DNA of 64,000 bases, from contig JASXTE010000002.1 in NCBI GenBank assembly GCA_030280995.1, forward strand, positions 38,561,183 to 38,625,182. The letters are read 5' to 3'. A program made the translations under genes and the position numbers. This document shows, piece after piece, positions 19,685 to 29,290 of the stretch. The DNA comes from Hemileia vastatrix. Taxonomy: Eukaryota > Basidiomycota > Pucciniomycetes > Pucciniales > Zaghouaniaceae. The notes under the pieces are model-generated. The model worked only from the letters and a program-made list of their open reading frames with translations. It was not told the origin of the DNA and did no database searches. Numbering within the stretch: the first letter of the stretch is position 1; every line of letters begins with the position of its first letter.

Positions 19685-20755
19685 ATGACTGATCAAAGTG
19701 GTTTTGCTGCATGTGAAGAAGAACTAGACTTAATTGATTATGATGAGCCTACTTCTGTAAGTTCTCCTTTAACAAGAAGAATTTCTCAAACTAATAAATC
19801 CTTGCCCCAAACAGGATGTGGAAATGGAAGAAGTAGAAATCCTAGTGGACAATACTCAGGATCAGAAACCCAGGAAAAACCCAGAAGAGCTTCCAAGAGG
19901 CTTCAAAATAAAAAAGATGCCGTTGTCCCAGCAGATAAAGAATCTGTCAACCCACATAAAGGAGTTAAAGACAGACAGCTTAAAACTAAAGGTAAGGGTA
20001 GATGCCTCGGAAGAATGGGAGAAAAGAACAAATACTTCTCTCCAAGAGAAAAGGAAACCTCTTCCTCCCAGGGATCAACAACAATTGGCTCCCCAATCCC
20101 AAGAGATGGTGGAAGTGTCCAAGTGGCAGTGGGACTGGCTCAACACACAGTGGGATTACTTAGCTCAAAATCAGCATCAATTACCTCAGGTAGGTCCATC
20201 AAGGCCCACCCAGGCAAACCCCACTCCTCCCCACCCTTATCAAGGAGGCAAAAGAAGAAGGAAGCCCAATATGGTGATACCCAGCAAACCCTGGTACGTC
20301 CCTCTATTGATTCTCAAGTGCCTTTTCTTATGGATGACTCTCTTCCTTCAGGTAAATCTGGAAGGCAGGATGAAACCTTGAGACCTATAGAAGCTGGGAA
20401 TAGTAGACAGTTATCTCATGTATCTAATCCATTACTTTTAATTGCTACCTCAATGATAAATCCTGATATGGCTGTGATTGATGAAACTCTTGACCCTGAG
20501 TTCTATGAGAGTCTGGAAAGTTACTCAGTTTCCTTATTGAGAAACACTCCAGATGTAGCAAGAATTAATGATGAGCACTTGAGAGATATTATTGCCAAGC
20601 AAAATCATATAATGAACAATATGAAATTGACTCAAAGATATAATAGTTTGTTAACTGATCAGGGTTATCAAGCATTAAAAAGTGAAGCACAGAGAGTCTC
20701 TGATGAATTGTCTCATTACAAAGCAACCCATGAAAGGAAAATTGCTTTATGGTAA
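19685..20755 (+). CDS. Gag N-terminal open frame of G1
   Basis: The ATG at 19685 is the first after the leader and opens an acidic start (EEELDLIDYDEP) that resembles the G2 start at 35644. The frame runs 356 codons and ends at TAA 20753-20755, after which the same frame is open again into gag and pol. The middle part (about 19880-20300) is basic and of low complexity; there, a second frame (from about 19818 to 20381) is the one conserved with G2 by synonymous changes (IKELK, HPYQGG), so this middle part may not be translated as shown. The last third (DETL...LRDI) matches G2 44690-44880. The role is a gag N-terminal extension; no known domain is recognised. Confidence 0.6.
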   Translation: MTDQSGFAACEEELDLIDYDEPTSVSSPLTRRISQTNKSLPQTGCGNGRSRNPSGQYSGSETQEKPRRASKRLQNKKDAVVPADKESVNPHKGVKDRQLKTKGKGRCLGRMGEKNKYFSPREKETSSSQGSTTIGSPIPRDGGSVQVAVGLAQHTVGLLSSKSASITSGRSIKAHPGKPHSSPPLSRRQKKKEAQYGDTQQTLVRPSIDSQVPFLMDDSLPSGKSGRQDETLRPIEAGNSRQLSHVSNPLLLIATSMINPDMAVIDETLDPEFYESLESYSVSLLRNTPDVARINDEHLRDIIAKQNHIMNNMKLTQRYNSLLTDQGYQALKSEAQRVSDELSHYKATHERKIALW

Positions 20756-23700
20756 AATATAAAAAATGATTTATCTAAACTAAAAGATACTGTATCTGCC
20801 TGTTGCCAGGAGGTAGAGATAGATAAGATAAATCTGAAAAGATTGAGTGACCATTTGTCATCTTTTCAACATAAAAACCAATTATCTTTTGCAACTATCA
20901 ATGAAAGTTTATCTAGTTTTCCAAGAATGAAAACAAGACTAACAACCATTGAAGAAACATTGAACTCATTGTTAAATGACCAAAAATATTCTGACAATTC
21001 CGTGAAGGAACATATAGTGCAGGATGCTCAACCAGTACCTGTGGCTAGTTCATCTAAAATAAAAATTGATCCAGAAATACCTGTTGATAACACTGAGTTT
21101 CCATCAAAAACTGATGATGCACCAGGATCTGCAACAGAATTAAACAATGAGATTTCAGCACAATTAGAGAAATTACAGCTGCTTCTTACTCAGAAACAAG
21201 CTAGTACTAAGGAGACTCCTTCAAATCAAAAGAATTGGCCAAAACTTGACCAGTACCCAACATTTGATGGTGATTCTTCCTCTGATTGGCAACAATTTAT
21301 TTGCAGAATTGATAATTTAAAAAATTCTTACAAACTCCCAGATGAGGAAATTGTGTCCAAATTAATTTCTTTGTTCACTAATGTTGCCCTGATGTGGTAT
21401 GAATCTGTTCTCCTGGATGGGAATGACTACTCATGGGAGGATTGGAAGAAATTAATTAAAGCACAATTTGGTGGCTCCAAGTTCAGAATGGCTCAACAAA
21501 GGCAGTATGAGGGAACTAGATATAGCTCTTCTACTGATAAACCTATTGAGTTTTTAATGAAACTTGTAAAAATCTTAAGGGCAATGGACCCAAATATGGA
21601 GTTTGATTTATGGAAGGACAGGATCCTCTATAAATTACCAATGTCTCTGAGAGACTTGATTGTAGCTAGGACTGAGTTCTCCAAAGAACCCTCTTCTTTC
21701 ATTAATACTTGCAATGAGATACTTCTAAACAATAAGTATGATGCAAGAAGATTCATTCCTAGGACCCCTTTGGAGAAACCCTCCACTTACCAACAAAAAC
21801 CTCTGGAAAAGGTTGGTAAACCTTCTGCCCCTGTTGCACCAAAGAAGTATGCAACAAACACTTGCTTCAAGTGCAACAAGCCTTGGCAGAAAGGCCATGT
21901 TTGTGACAAGAAGATAAATCTTGTGGAACAAACAGAGGAGCATGCTGATGACACAGTGGCACTGGATGATACATCAAGTGATTGTGCCAGCAATATTTCA
22001 TATGAATCTCAACAAGAAATCTTGATGCTGGAAGAAGATATTCATTATTTAAATACTATTGACATTGATAATAATGATTTATCTACAGTTGAGGATGCTG
22101 AGATCATAAGGAACATTGAGGATAACTCAATTGTTATTGCCCCTCTTAAGGCACCAGTCTTGATTAATGGAACCAGCATTAAAGTTGTTCTGGATTCTGG
22201 AGCTGGAGGAAGTGTAGTATCTGAAAGAGCACTTGCCTCAGTAGATCAAGACTATAAATCTAAACTGTTGCCTATCATTTCTGAAAATTGGAGAGGGTAT
22301 GGCTCTGTTTTGTCCCCCATTGGTAAATACAAAGCCACAGTGTTTTTTAAATATAACCATGGTTTTGTAAGAGCTATTTGTGATTTTTTTGTCATGAAAA
22401 ATGATAACTTGAGCAATTGGTTTATTGTAGGGAATGATATTTTAACCAAGTATGGCATAAAATTGGATCCTTCAAACCAATGTTTCACAATGGGGTTGAA
22501 TGGGAAGAGAAAATTTAAAATTTCCTCCCCTAAAAAATTATTAAAACCAGAATTGAACACATGTGATTCTGTGGTTCAATATAAAGGAAGATCTACAAAG
22601 GAAATGCATGCCCTTATGTCTGAAATTGACAATGCCTCTTTTGGAGAACAACTTTCTGGTGAGGATAAAGATTCCATCATTAACTTGATAAAATATTTTC
22701 CTATGGCCTTTGCTCATGGGTCACATGAACTGGGATTAGTTAAAGAGGAAATGAAACTTTCATTGTCTTTCCCATTAACTGATATACCACCTATTTTAAA
22801 GAAGAAGCCTTATCCTGCTTCTCCCACAAAGAGAAAAGATATTGAAGATAATATCTCTACCCTTTTAAAAATGAACATTATTGAAAAGGTAGTTGAAACA
22901 CCTAAATATTGTGTTATCTCACCTGTCCTAATTTCTTATGAGAAAGATAAAGCCAGGCTATGTGGTGATTATAGAGCACTAAATACCTATACTGTTGATG
23001 ATATCTATCCTTTACCTAGAATCAGCTCTATACATGCTACTTTACAGGGTGCTAAATATATCAGCTGTTTGGATGGTAATAAGGGATATCACCAGGTACC
23101 TGTTGAGAAAAATTCTCAGAACTTTCTGATGATTGCCACTCATATGGGTATTTATATGTATATTAGGATGCCATTTGGCCCTAAAAATGCCCCTTCTGTT
23201 TTCCAAAAAGTAATGGATAACACATTCCATCAGGAGATAATTGAAGGTTGGCTGATGGTTTATATTGATGATATCATTATATTCTCAAAAACATTTGAGG
23301 ACCATCTTAAACACCTGTGTAAAGTATTCCAGAAAATGGATGAAATAAATATGACACTTGCTTTGAAGATATGTAAATTTGGTTTCCATTCTTTAAAAGT
23401 TCTTGGTCATGTTGTTTCAGACTTACAGATATGTGTTGACCAGAACAAAGTGGCAGCCATACAACAGGTGAAAGCTCCTACAACAGTAAGAGAGCTCCAA
23501 AGTTTTTTGGGAATGTGTGGATACTATAGACAGTATATTAAAAATTACCAAGTCATAGCTTTACCCCTTACCCAATTAACTAGAGAGGATGTTGCTTTTG
23601 TCTGGAATAGTGAAAGACAAAGAGCCTTTGACACTATGAAACACTGTTTGATGTCAGCACCTATTCTTGCTTTACCTGACTTTGATCAGCCATTTGTGTT

Positions 23701-24478
23701 GTACACTGATGCCAGTTTCATTGGTCTTGGTGCTGCCCTCCATCAAAAACAAGTGATAAATGATAAAGTTTCAGAATTAGTAATTTGTTATATTTCAAGA
23801 ACCTTGAGAAATAGTGAATTGAAATATGGTGCTACTCAATTAGAGTGTTTAGCTGTAGTATGGGCTCTAGAAAAGCTTCATTATTACCTAGATGACCAGA
23901 AATTTGAACTTGTCACTGACTGCAGTGCAGTTAAATCCCTTTTAAACTTGAAAACACCTAATAGACATATGTTTAGATGGCAGCTGGCTGTTCAAGAGTA
24001 CAGAGGGAGAATGACAATTATTCACAGAGCTGGTATTGGTCACTCAAATGTGGATATGTTATCAAGGTTACCCTTACCAAATGATGACTCAAATCCTGCA
24101 TATGATCCTGAGGATGAAATTATCCATATCCATGGGATATATGTGGTTGATATGGAGGAAGAGCTATTACAGCTTATTCTGGAATCATATGATGAGGACA
24201 CTGACTTGAAAAAGTTATGCACCATATTAAATGATCCAAAGAATGCTTCAATACAAGAATTAATTAAAACCCTTCCACCAAAGTACCAAAAAGGTTTGGA
24301 AAAAGGAAAATTTTCAATTGATGAAGGATATCTATATTATAGAAGAAAGTTGAGTAATGTTATTGTTATTCCTCCTTCTATGAAAGAAATCATCTTGAAA
24401 ATTTGTCATGATGACATATTAGCTGGACATTTTGATCTTGACAAAACAATGATCAGAATTAAGAACACTGCTTGGTAG
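20756..24478 (+). CDS. Gag-protease-reverse transcriptase-RNase H of G1
   Basis: The frame continues after the TAA at 20753; the first ATG is 20843 and residue numbers are from there. In order: a helical region (1-130); a retrotransposon gag domain starting KNWPKLDQYPTFDGD (about 130-300); a zinc knuckle CFKCNKPWQKGHVC (from residue 341, spacing CX2CX7HXC); an aspartic protease with DSGA (451); a reverse transcriptase with LDGNKGYHQV and YIDD (807); RNase H with TDASFIGLGAAL (956); and the first half of the integrase zinc finger, HDDILAGH (1189). All catalytic motifs are intact. The frame ends at TAG 24476-24478, where the G3 copy has Trp, so the polyprotein is cut between the two halves of the zinc finger. 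Proteins of this kind act in cytoplasmic particles that reverse transcribe the element RNA. Confidence 0.93.
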   Translation, partial: NIKNDLSKLKDTVSACCQEVEIDKINLKRLSDHLSSFQHKNQLSFATINESLSSFPRMKTRLTTIEETLNSLLNDQKYSDNSVKEHIVQDAQPVPVASSSKIKIDPEIPVDNTEFPSKTDDAPGSATELNNEISAQLEKLQLLLTQKQASTKETPSNQKNWPKLDQYPTFDGDSSSDWQQFICRIDNLKNSYKLPDEEIVSKLISLFTNVALMWYESVLLDGNDYSWEDWKKLIKAQFGGSKFRMAQQRQYEGTRYSSSTDKPIEFLMKLVKILRAMDPNMEFDLWKDRILYKLPMSLRDLIVARTEFSKEPSSFINTCNEILLNNKYDARRFIPRTPLEKPSTYQQKPLEKVGKPSAPVAPKKYATNTCFKCNKPWQKGHVCDKKINLVEQTEEHADDTVALDDTSSDCASNISYESQQEILMLEEDIHYLNTIDIDNNDLSTVEDAEIIRNIEDNSIVIAPLKAPVLINGTSIKVVLDSGAGGSVVSERALASVDQDYKSKLLPIISENWRGYGSVLSPIGKYKATVFFKYNHGFVRAICDFFVMKNDNLSNWFIVGNDILTKYGIKLDPSNQCFTMGLNGKRKFKISSPKKLLKPELNTCDSVVQYKGRSTKEMHALMSEIDNASFGEQLSGEDKDSIINLIKYFPMAFAHGSHELGLVKEEMKLSLSFPLTDIPPILKKKPYPASPTKRKDIEDNISTLLKMNIIEKVVETPKYCVISPVLISYEKDKARLCGDYRALNTYTVDDIYPLPRISSIHATLQGAKYISCLDGNKGYHQVPVEKNSQNFLMIATHMGIYMYIRMPFGPKNAPSVFQKVMDNTFHQEIIEGWLMVYIDDIIIFSKTFEDHLKHLCKVFQKMDEINMTLALKICKFGFHSLKVLGHVVSDLQICVDQNKVAAIQQVKAPTTVRELQSFLGMCGYYRQYIKNYQVIALPLTQLTREDVAFVWNSERQRAFDTMKHCLMSAPILALPDFDQPFVLYTDASFIGLGAALHQKQVINDKVSELVICYISRTLRNSELKYGATQLECLAVVWALEKLHYYLDDQKFELVTDCSAVKSLLNLKTPNRHMFRWQLAVQEYRGRMTIIHRAGIGHSNVDMLSRLPLPNDDSNPAYDPEDEIIHIHGIYVVDMEEELLQLILESYDEDTDLKKLCTILNDPKNASIQELIKTLPPKYQKGLEKGKFSIDEGYLYYRRKLSNVIVIPPSMKEIILKICHDDILAGHFDLDKTMIRIKNTAW

Positions 24479-25702
24479 GCTAATATGTCTGAGGACACAA
24501 AATTATATGTTGAATCCTGTGATTCATGCCAAAAATTAAAAAGATTAACTGGTAAAAGAGCAGGATTAATGCAACATATTGAACCTCCTGATGCTCCATG
24601 GCAAATAATAAACATGGATTTTGTAACAGGATTACCTATTGCTGGTAAAGACAGTTATAACTCTTGTTGGGTTATTGTGGATAGATTCACAAAAATGTGT
24701 AAATTTATCCCTACCCACAAGGATGTTTCCACTAAAGAATTAGCTTTCTTATGGTGGTCTCATATGTTTAATACTGCTGGTTTTCCTAAAGCCATAATCT
24801 CTGACAGAGACCCTAAATTTACTTCTGAATTTTGGATGTCTCTGATGAATGTTTGTGGTTGTGATCTGAAACTTTCTACTGCCCATCACCCTCAGACTGA
24901 TGGTTTAGCTGAAAGAATGGTTCAGACTTTAGAGGACATGATAAGAAGATATTGTGCCTTTGGCCTTGAGTATAAAGATAATGACAGATTCACTCATGAT
25001 TGGGTTACCTTACTTCCTGGGTTAGAATTTTCTTATAATAGCACTGTTCATTCTGTTACTCAAAGAAAGCCTTTTGAGCTCTGGCTTGGATATGTTCCTA
25101 ATACTCCTGCCCAAATTCTCAATAACAAAATACCTAAATTGGATATACATCCTGGTGTAAAATCTTTTCTTCAAATGCAACAACTATGTAGAAATCATGC
25201 TCAAAAATGTATTGAAAAATCATTTGAATATGAGAAGAAAAGATGGGACAAATCCCATAAAGAATACACTTTTAAAAAGGGTGATGAAGTGTTGATTTCT
25301 ACAGTCAACTTCAACTTACAAGGTAATAACAAATTAAAAGATCCATTTGTTGTTCCTTTTGTTGTCAGAAGAATGATTGGAGATAATGCAGTTGAATTTA
25401 TTCTGTATTCCCCATATGACAGAAAACATCCTGTTTTTCCAATATCTCTTTTGAAACCTTACACATCCAATAGTGATTTATTTCAAAGAAGGAGGGGTAG
25501 ACCAAAGAAAACCTTAAATGAAATCACTGAGACAGCAGAAATTGAAAAAATATTAAATGACAGAATAGTCACTGCTGATAAAGGTACAGAATACTTATTG
25601 AGATTCAAGAATAAATCATCCGAATATGATTCTTGGATACCTGGGAAGGAGATATCTAATCTTCCTACTCTACTAAAAAAGTATAAGAAGAAAAAATCAT
25701 AG
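24479..25702 (+). CDS. Integrase and chromodomain of G1
   Basis: The same frame resumes after the TAG; numbering from the ATG at 24485. Residues 12 and 15 (CDSC) complete the HHCC zinc finger begun upstream. The integrase core shows Asp45 (NMDFVTG), Asp107 (ISDRDPKF) and Glu143 (GLAERM), with 35 residues between the last two as in retroviral-type integrases. The C-terminal barrel (GDEVLIST) is followed by an AT-hook-like RRRGRPKK and a chromodomain (EIEKIL...YLLRF...W). The enzyme inserts the DNA copy, probably guided to heterochromatin. Because only one stop codon separates it from the rest of pol, activity would need readthrough or help from another copy. Confidence 0.93.
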   Translation, partial: ANMSEDTKLYVESCDSCQKLKRLTGKRAGLMQHIEPPDAPWQIINMDFVTGLPIAGKDSYNSCWVIVDRFTKMCKFIPTHKDVSTKELAFLWWSHMFNTAGFPKAIISDRDPKFTSEFWMSLMNVCGCDLKLSTAHHPQTDGLAERMVQTLEDMIRRYCAFGLEYKDNDRFTHDWVTLLPGLEFSYNSTVHSVTQRKPFELWLGYVPNTPAQILNNKIPKLDIHPGVKSFLQMQQLCRNHAQKCIEKSFEYEKKRWDKSHKEYTFKKGDEVLISTVNFNLQGNNKLKDPFVVPFVVRRMIGDNAVEFILYSPYDRKHPVFPISLLKPYTSNSDLFQRRRGRPKKTLNEITETAEIEKILNDRIVTADKGTEYLLRFKNKSSEYDSWIPGKEISNLPTLLKKYKKKKS

Positions 25703-25726
25703 CATTTTTTATTATTATTTTTTTTT

Positions 25727-25738
25727 AGAGTGAGGGAG
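25727..25738 (+). other. Polypurine tract of G1
   Basis: AGAGTGAGGGAG abuts the 3' LTR after a T-rich run, identical to the G0 tract. It is the expected plus-strand primer. Confidence 0.85.
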
Positions 25739-26561
25739 TGTCAGCCAGGCTACTAGACTTACCCAGTGAAATAAGTAATTATTTACTGGATGAAGCCGCA
25801 CCTTATCATCTTAAATTATTATTTAATTATCATTTAGTTACATTAAAATTAGTTATAAATTAACTAGTTACAGAATGTTAAAAATTAAATTAATTAATTA
25901 AATAAATAAGTAAAATTAAAATTATAATTTTGTCCCTTATATTTTTCTCTAACACCGTGCTCAATTGACAGGTTGGGAAAAATAAAACTTTATATTTAAA
26001 AAAATAAAATACAAAGATAAAATAAGATTTAAATATTCAAATAATATTAAATATATAAAAAAAATCAAATTTCTTATTTGGGATTGACATTTACAGTAAA
26101 TATTAAAAATATTGATGTATTTCTGACATACTCTGTAAATACATCTTTTTGACGCCTTCTTTTTGGAATAATTTTATTATTTGAAATACTCTTTCTTGAA
26201 TGTTCTTTTTCTCTCTCTCTTCCTACTGTTTTTAGAATTTGATTTCCGTGCTTTGTCTCTCCTTTGCCTATAAAAGGCCTCTCTTTTTGTTGTCTTTTAA
26301 TCATTCTATTTTACCAACTCATTTTATTACAATAACAATAACACTAACACTTATTTATTATAACTTATATCTTTAGTACTTACAACAAAACTTAATTCTA
26401 TTCTATAACTTAAATAAAATATTTTAATTTACCTCTTACTTTGAGAAAAGAAATCATACTTGATTGAGAAATACGTACCTAATTATTGAGAGTCAAATAA
26501 TACCTTAAAATCTTCATATAAAACCGTACCAAAGCTTCTAGACCAAAAGTGACCCTTGACA
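25739..26561 (+). repeat. 3' LTR of G1
   Basis: 823 bases, TGTCAGCC to TTGACA, followed by the ATAAG target duplication. Its TATA box is at 26268-26277. The small minus-strand frame present in both LTRs (26074 and 18135) is a shadow. Confidence 0.97.
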
Positions 26562-26566
26562 ATAAG

Positions 26567-26706
26567 TGTTATATTAATATCATTGTTATATATATTATTT
26601 ATACATTTAAATTAAGCATAATATATTTTATATTCTACAAATAATGGCGCATTTTCATGTATTTAATAATTATAAATTAATAATTAATTAATTGCAAACA
26701 TATATT
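26567..26706 (+). repeat. 5' LTR of G2, second segment
   Basis: AT-rich sequence between the G1 target duplication and the H1b target duplication (ATT, 26704-26706). It is assigned to the G2 LTR because it joins 17657-17799 and 33956-34941 once the two insertions are removed. Confidence 0.65.
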
Positions 26707-26866
26707 AGGGGGTATCAATGTTCAGGGATCCGCAATTATATTAATTGCGGATAAAAATCCTTATACCCCAATTATCTTCTGCAATTATTTTTGGTAATAA
26801 TTGGGTTATTAGACACTTTATGTGTCAATTTTCACCTCTTATCCAACATTTTTTTACTCAATTTTT

Positions 26867-26950
26867 CATAACCACATCTTGGACAACCTTCTGTCATAAC
26901 CACATCTTGACCTACTTTCTGCCATAAACAAATCTTGGACTACTCTCTGG
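26867..26950 (+). repeat. Three 28-bp tandem repeats
   Basis: CATAACCACATCTTGGAC and variants start at 26867, 26895 and 26923. They lie between the left terminal repeat and ORF1 and may be part of the ORF1 promoter region. Confidence 0.75.
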
Positions 26951-27074
26951 ATATGGCTTCTACCTTGCTGAACACTCACATTCTTGTCCCATCCTGTCCA
27001 TTCTATCCACTCAGAACCCCTCACCATCTCATCTGCTTGTTTCTGCTCCTTTTCATCTTCATTTATATTTTAAC

Positions 27075-28361
27075 ATGCCTTGTCGTCCTAGATCTTCTCA
27101 AAGACAGCCATCACCAAGTTGTTCTTCAAATCCCACTACTCCCACTTTCCCCCGCTCAGCCAAGAAAACAAAGACCATTCAATTAAAAAAAGATGACCAT
27201 CTCATTCTTATCAACTGGCTGAAAACCAAATCTAACTATGATTCTTGTTTTGGTACTGAGTATGCCACTAAAGTAGGAGGGCCCCCTGCATCAAAAGTTA
27301 ATTGCTATCTTCTAATGGCAAATGAATTACGCAATAAGACCAGGGGAAGGATTGATCTTTTGCCTAAAAAGATGTCTGAACGCTTCAAGCATTACCAAGC
27401 AAAATACAAGAAGGCAAAGGCTCTTTCATCTTCCACTGGTTTTGGGATTACCGACAACGATATAACTAAGGGCATAAAATCCATAGACAATAAACTTGAT
27501 TCTTTATGTCCTTACTTTAAAGAGATGGATACAATTTTTGGAGAGCGAGCCGATGTTAATCATGTAAACATGTTGGATGGTGAAGATCCTATCTCCAAAC
27601 ATGATGTCGAAGCAAATCTTTTCCCATCCTCTTCCTCCACTCAAGCCTCCCCTCATTTGAATGAGTCATATCTAGATAGCTTTTCTGTAGATCCTATAGG
27701 TGATTTAACCCAAACAAATCTAACTCAGGTCTGTTTTTTTTCTTTTATCTTATCAATTCTATTTTTTATTTACTTATCTTTTTCTTATTTCTTAAAAGGC
27801 TGATGAACAAACCCAGGATCCTCAATCAACTGAGTCTGAATCTAGTGACAATGATGAGGAGGAAAATGCTACGTTGAACAAAAAGAGAAGGGCTCAAGTA
27901 GTCTAAATTTCCTCTCCCAAAGAAGAGGAAAACGTGATACTTCATCACAAACACCTTTTTCTTCAATGGAACAGTTTTTAGAGAAACGTGATGCTGGTAA
28001 GTGATATCATACCTCTTATTACTTTACTCTGCTTTTCTTCTACTTTATGTTAATTTTTATTCTCACTCTAGAACAAGTGGAAATTGCTAAAGAGACTCTA
28101 AGCTTTGAAAAGAAGAAATACCAGCTCTCTTTAAGGAGGGATGAAAGAGTACAAGATTTGGAAGAGAGGAAGTACGAGCTCTCCTTACAGAAGGATGATT
28201 GGGTCCAAGATTTGGAGGAGAAGAATTTCGAGTTAACTCTTAGTATTGAAAAATCCAAAAAAGAGGAAAAAACACTTGAGCATCAAAACTTAATGGAACA
28301 GATGAAGTATAAGCATGATCTTCAAGAAAGTTCTAAAAAGAAAGATTTCTTGATCGAATGA
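27075..28361 (+). pseudogene. ORF1 of H1b: SANT/Myb-like protein with C-terminal coiled coil
   Basis: Exon 1 (27075-27728) encodes a Ser/Pro-rich start and a trihelix/SANT-like region (DDHLILINWLKTKSNYD ... RIDLLPKKMSERFKHYQAKYKKAK), the layout of PIF/Harbinger accessory DNA-binding proteins. A GT-AG intron (27729-27798) leads to exon 2, acidic (SESSDNDEEEN) then basic, which hits a TAA at 27904; a one-base shift restores a frame (RRGKRDTSS...MEQFLEKRDA). A second intron (27997-28071) leads to exon 3, a long charged coiled coil (EKKKYQLSLRRDERVQDLEE). A TGA at 28359 is followed by a further open stretch ending near 28422, so the end may be truncated. In this superfamily ORF1 carries the transposase into the nucleus and to the DNA. 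One frameshift and one likely nonsense codon make it a pseudogene as written. Confidence 0.8.
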
Positions 28362-28554
28362 ATTAAAGCAAAAAAATCTGTTGAAGAAATAGAACAATTA
28401 ATGAATTTTTTTGTTGACTAGTTTCTTTTATTTCTTTCACACTTCATGTGTTCATATTTTTTTGTACATAAATTTTACAATTATTTTCTGTATTTCTTGA
28501 AATATCGTATTTTAATGTTAAATATTCTTTTTTTAAATAAAATTTTCAAGTCTC

Positions 28555-28985
28555 CTTTGAAAATTTGACAATCCCCCACCCCTGGATTTTTTTGAAGTAA
28601 GGGGTGGGTATCACAAAAATTCTTTCATGTCATGAATCTTGAAAGTTTTATATGAAAATTTGGCTTTACTACCCCCTGCATTTTACCGGTATCCCAAAAA
28701 TTCTTACATGTCAAGAATTTCACAAGTCTTATAAGAAATTTTGGCACAAACCCCCATGGATTTTATTGAAGTAAGGGACGGGTATCACAAAAATATTTAC
28801 AAGTCAAAAAAATTCTATATCTGTTTAAAAAAATTGGCAATACTCTCCCCTGCATTTTATTGAAGCAAGGGGTGGGTATCACCAAAATTTTTATAAGTCA
28901 TCAATTTCACATGTCAGATTTGAAAATTTGGCAATACCCCCCCCTGCATTCTATTGAAGTAAGGGGTGGAAGTCATCTAAATTTA
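28555..28985 (+). repeat. Minisatellite, five units of about 70-95 bp
   Basis: Each unit has GAAAATTTGGCAATA, a C-run, CTGCATTTTATTGAAG, GTAAGGGGTGGG and TATCACAAAAATT. The C-run and G-run can pair as a small hairpin. H2 has two units (5166-5385) and H1a one (about 8090-8145), so unit number varies among copies of the family. Confidence 0.85.
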
Positions 28986-29290
28986 ATATAATTACATAAA
29001 TTATTAAATAAATATCTAATATATATCAATTTCCCTAGTTTAAAGTAATGACAATTCCTCAAGCAAAAATGCAGACCAAGTCGAGAAACAAAAGTTTGGG
29101 ACTTTCCACAGGTATAGGCAACAGGAACCCCATGAAACAAATAAATGTTATCATGATTACCTGTTATAAAACACAAGGTCGTTGGCCCATTACTTTAGTT
29201 GAAGAAATTGATATATAAAAAATATTTATTAAAAAGTTATGAAAAAATATAAAATTTTTGATGACAACTCTAATCCCCATACTTTTTGGA

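Larger units (their letters stand above)
17800..26561 (+). mobile_element. Full-length Ty3/gypsy chromovirus G1
   Basis: A complete 8762-base LTR retrotransposon. Both LTRs are 823 bases, begin TGTCAGCC and end TTGACA. ATAAG flanks the element on both sides (17795-17799 and 26562-26566) as a 5-bp target duplication. The LTRs differ at fewer than a dozen positions that I could see, so the insertion is young. Between them lie a primer-binding site, a leader with a repeat array, and one reading frame from 19685 to 25702 for gag, protease, reverse transcriptase, RNase H, integrase and chromodomain. That frame is interrupted by only two stop codons (20753 and 24476). Confidence 0.97.
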
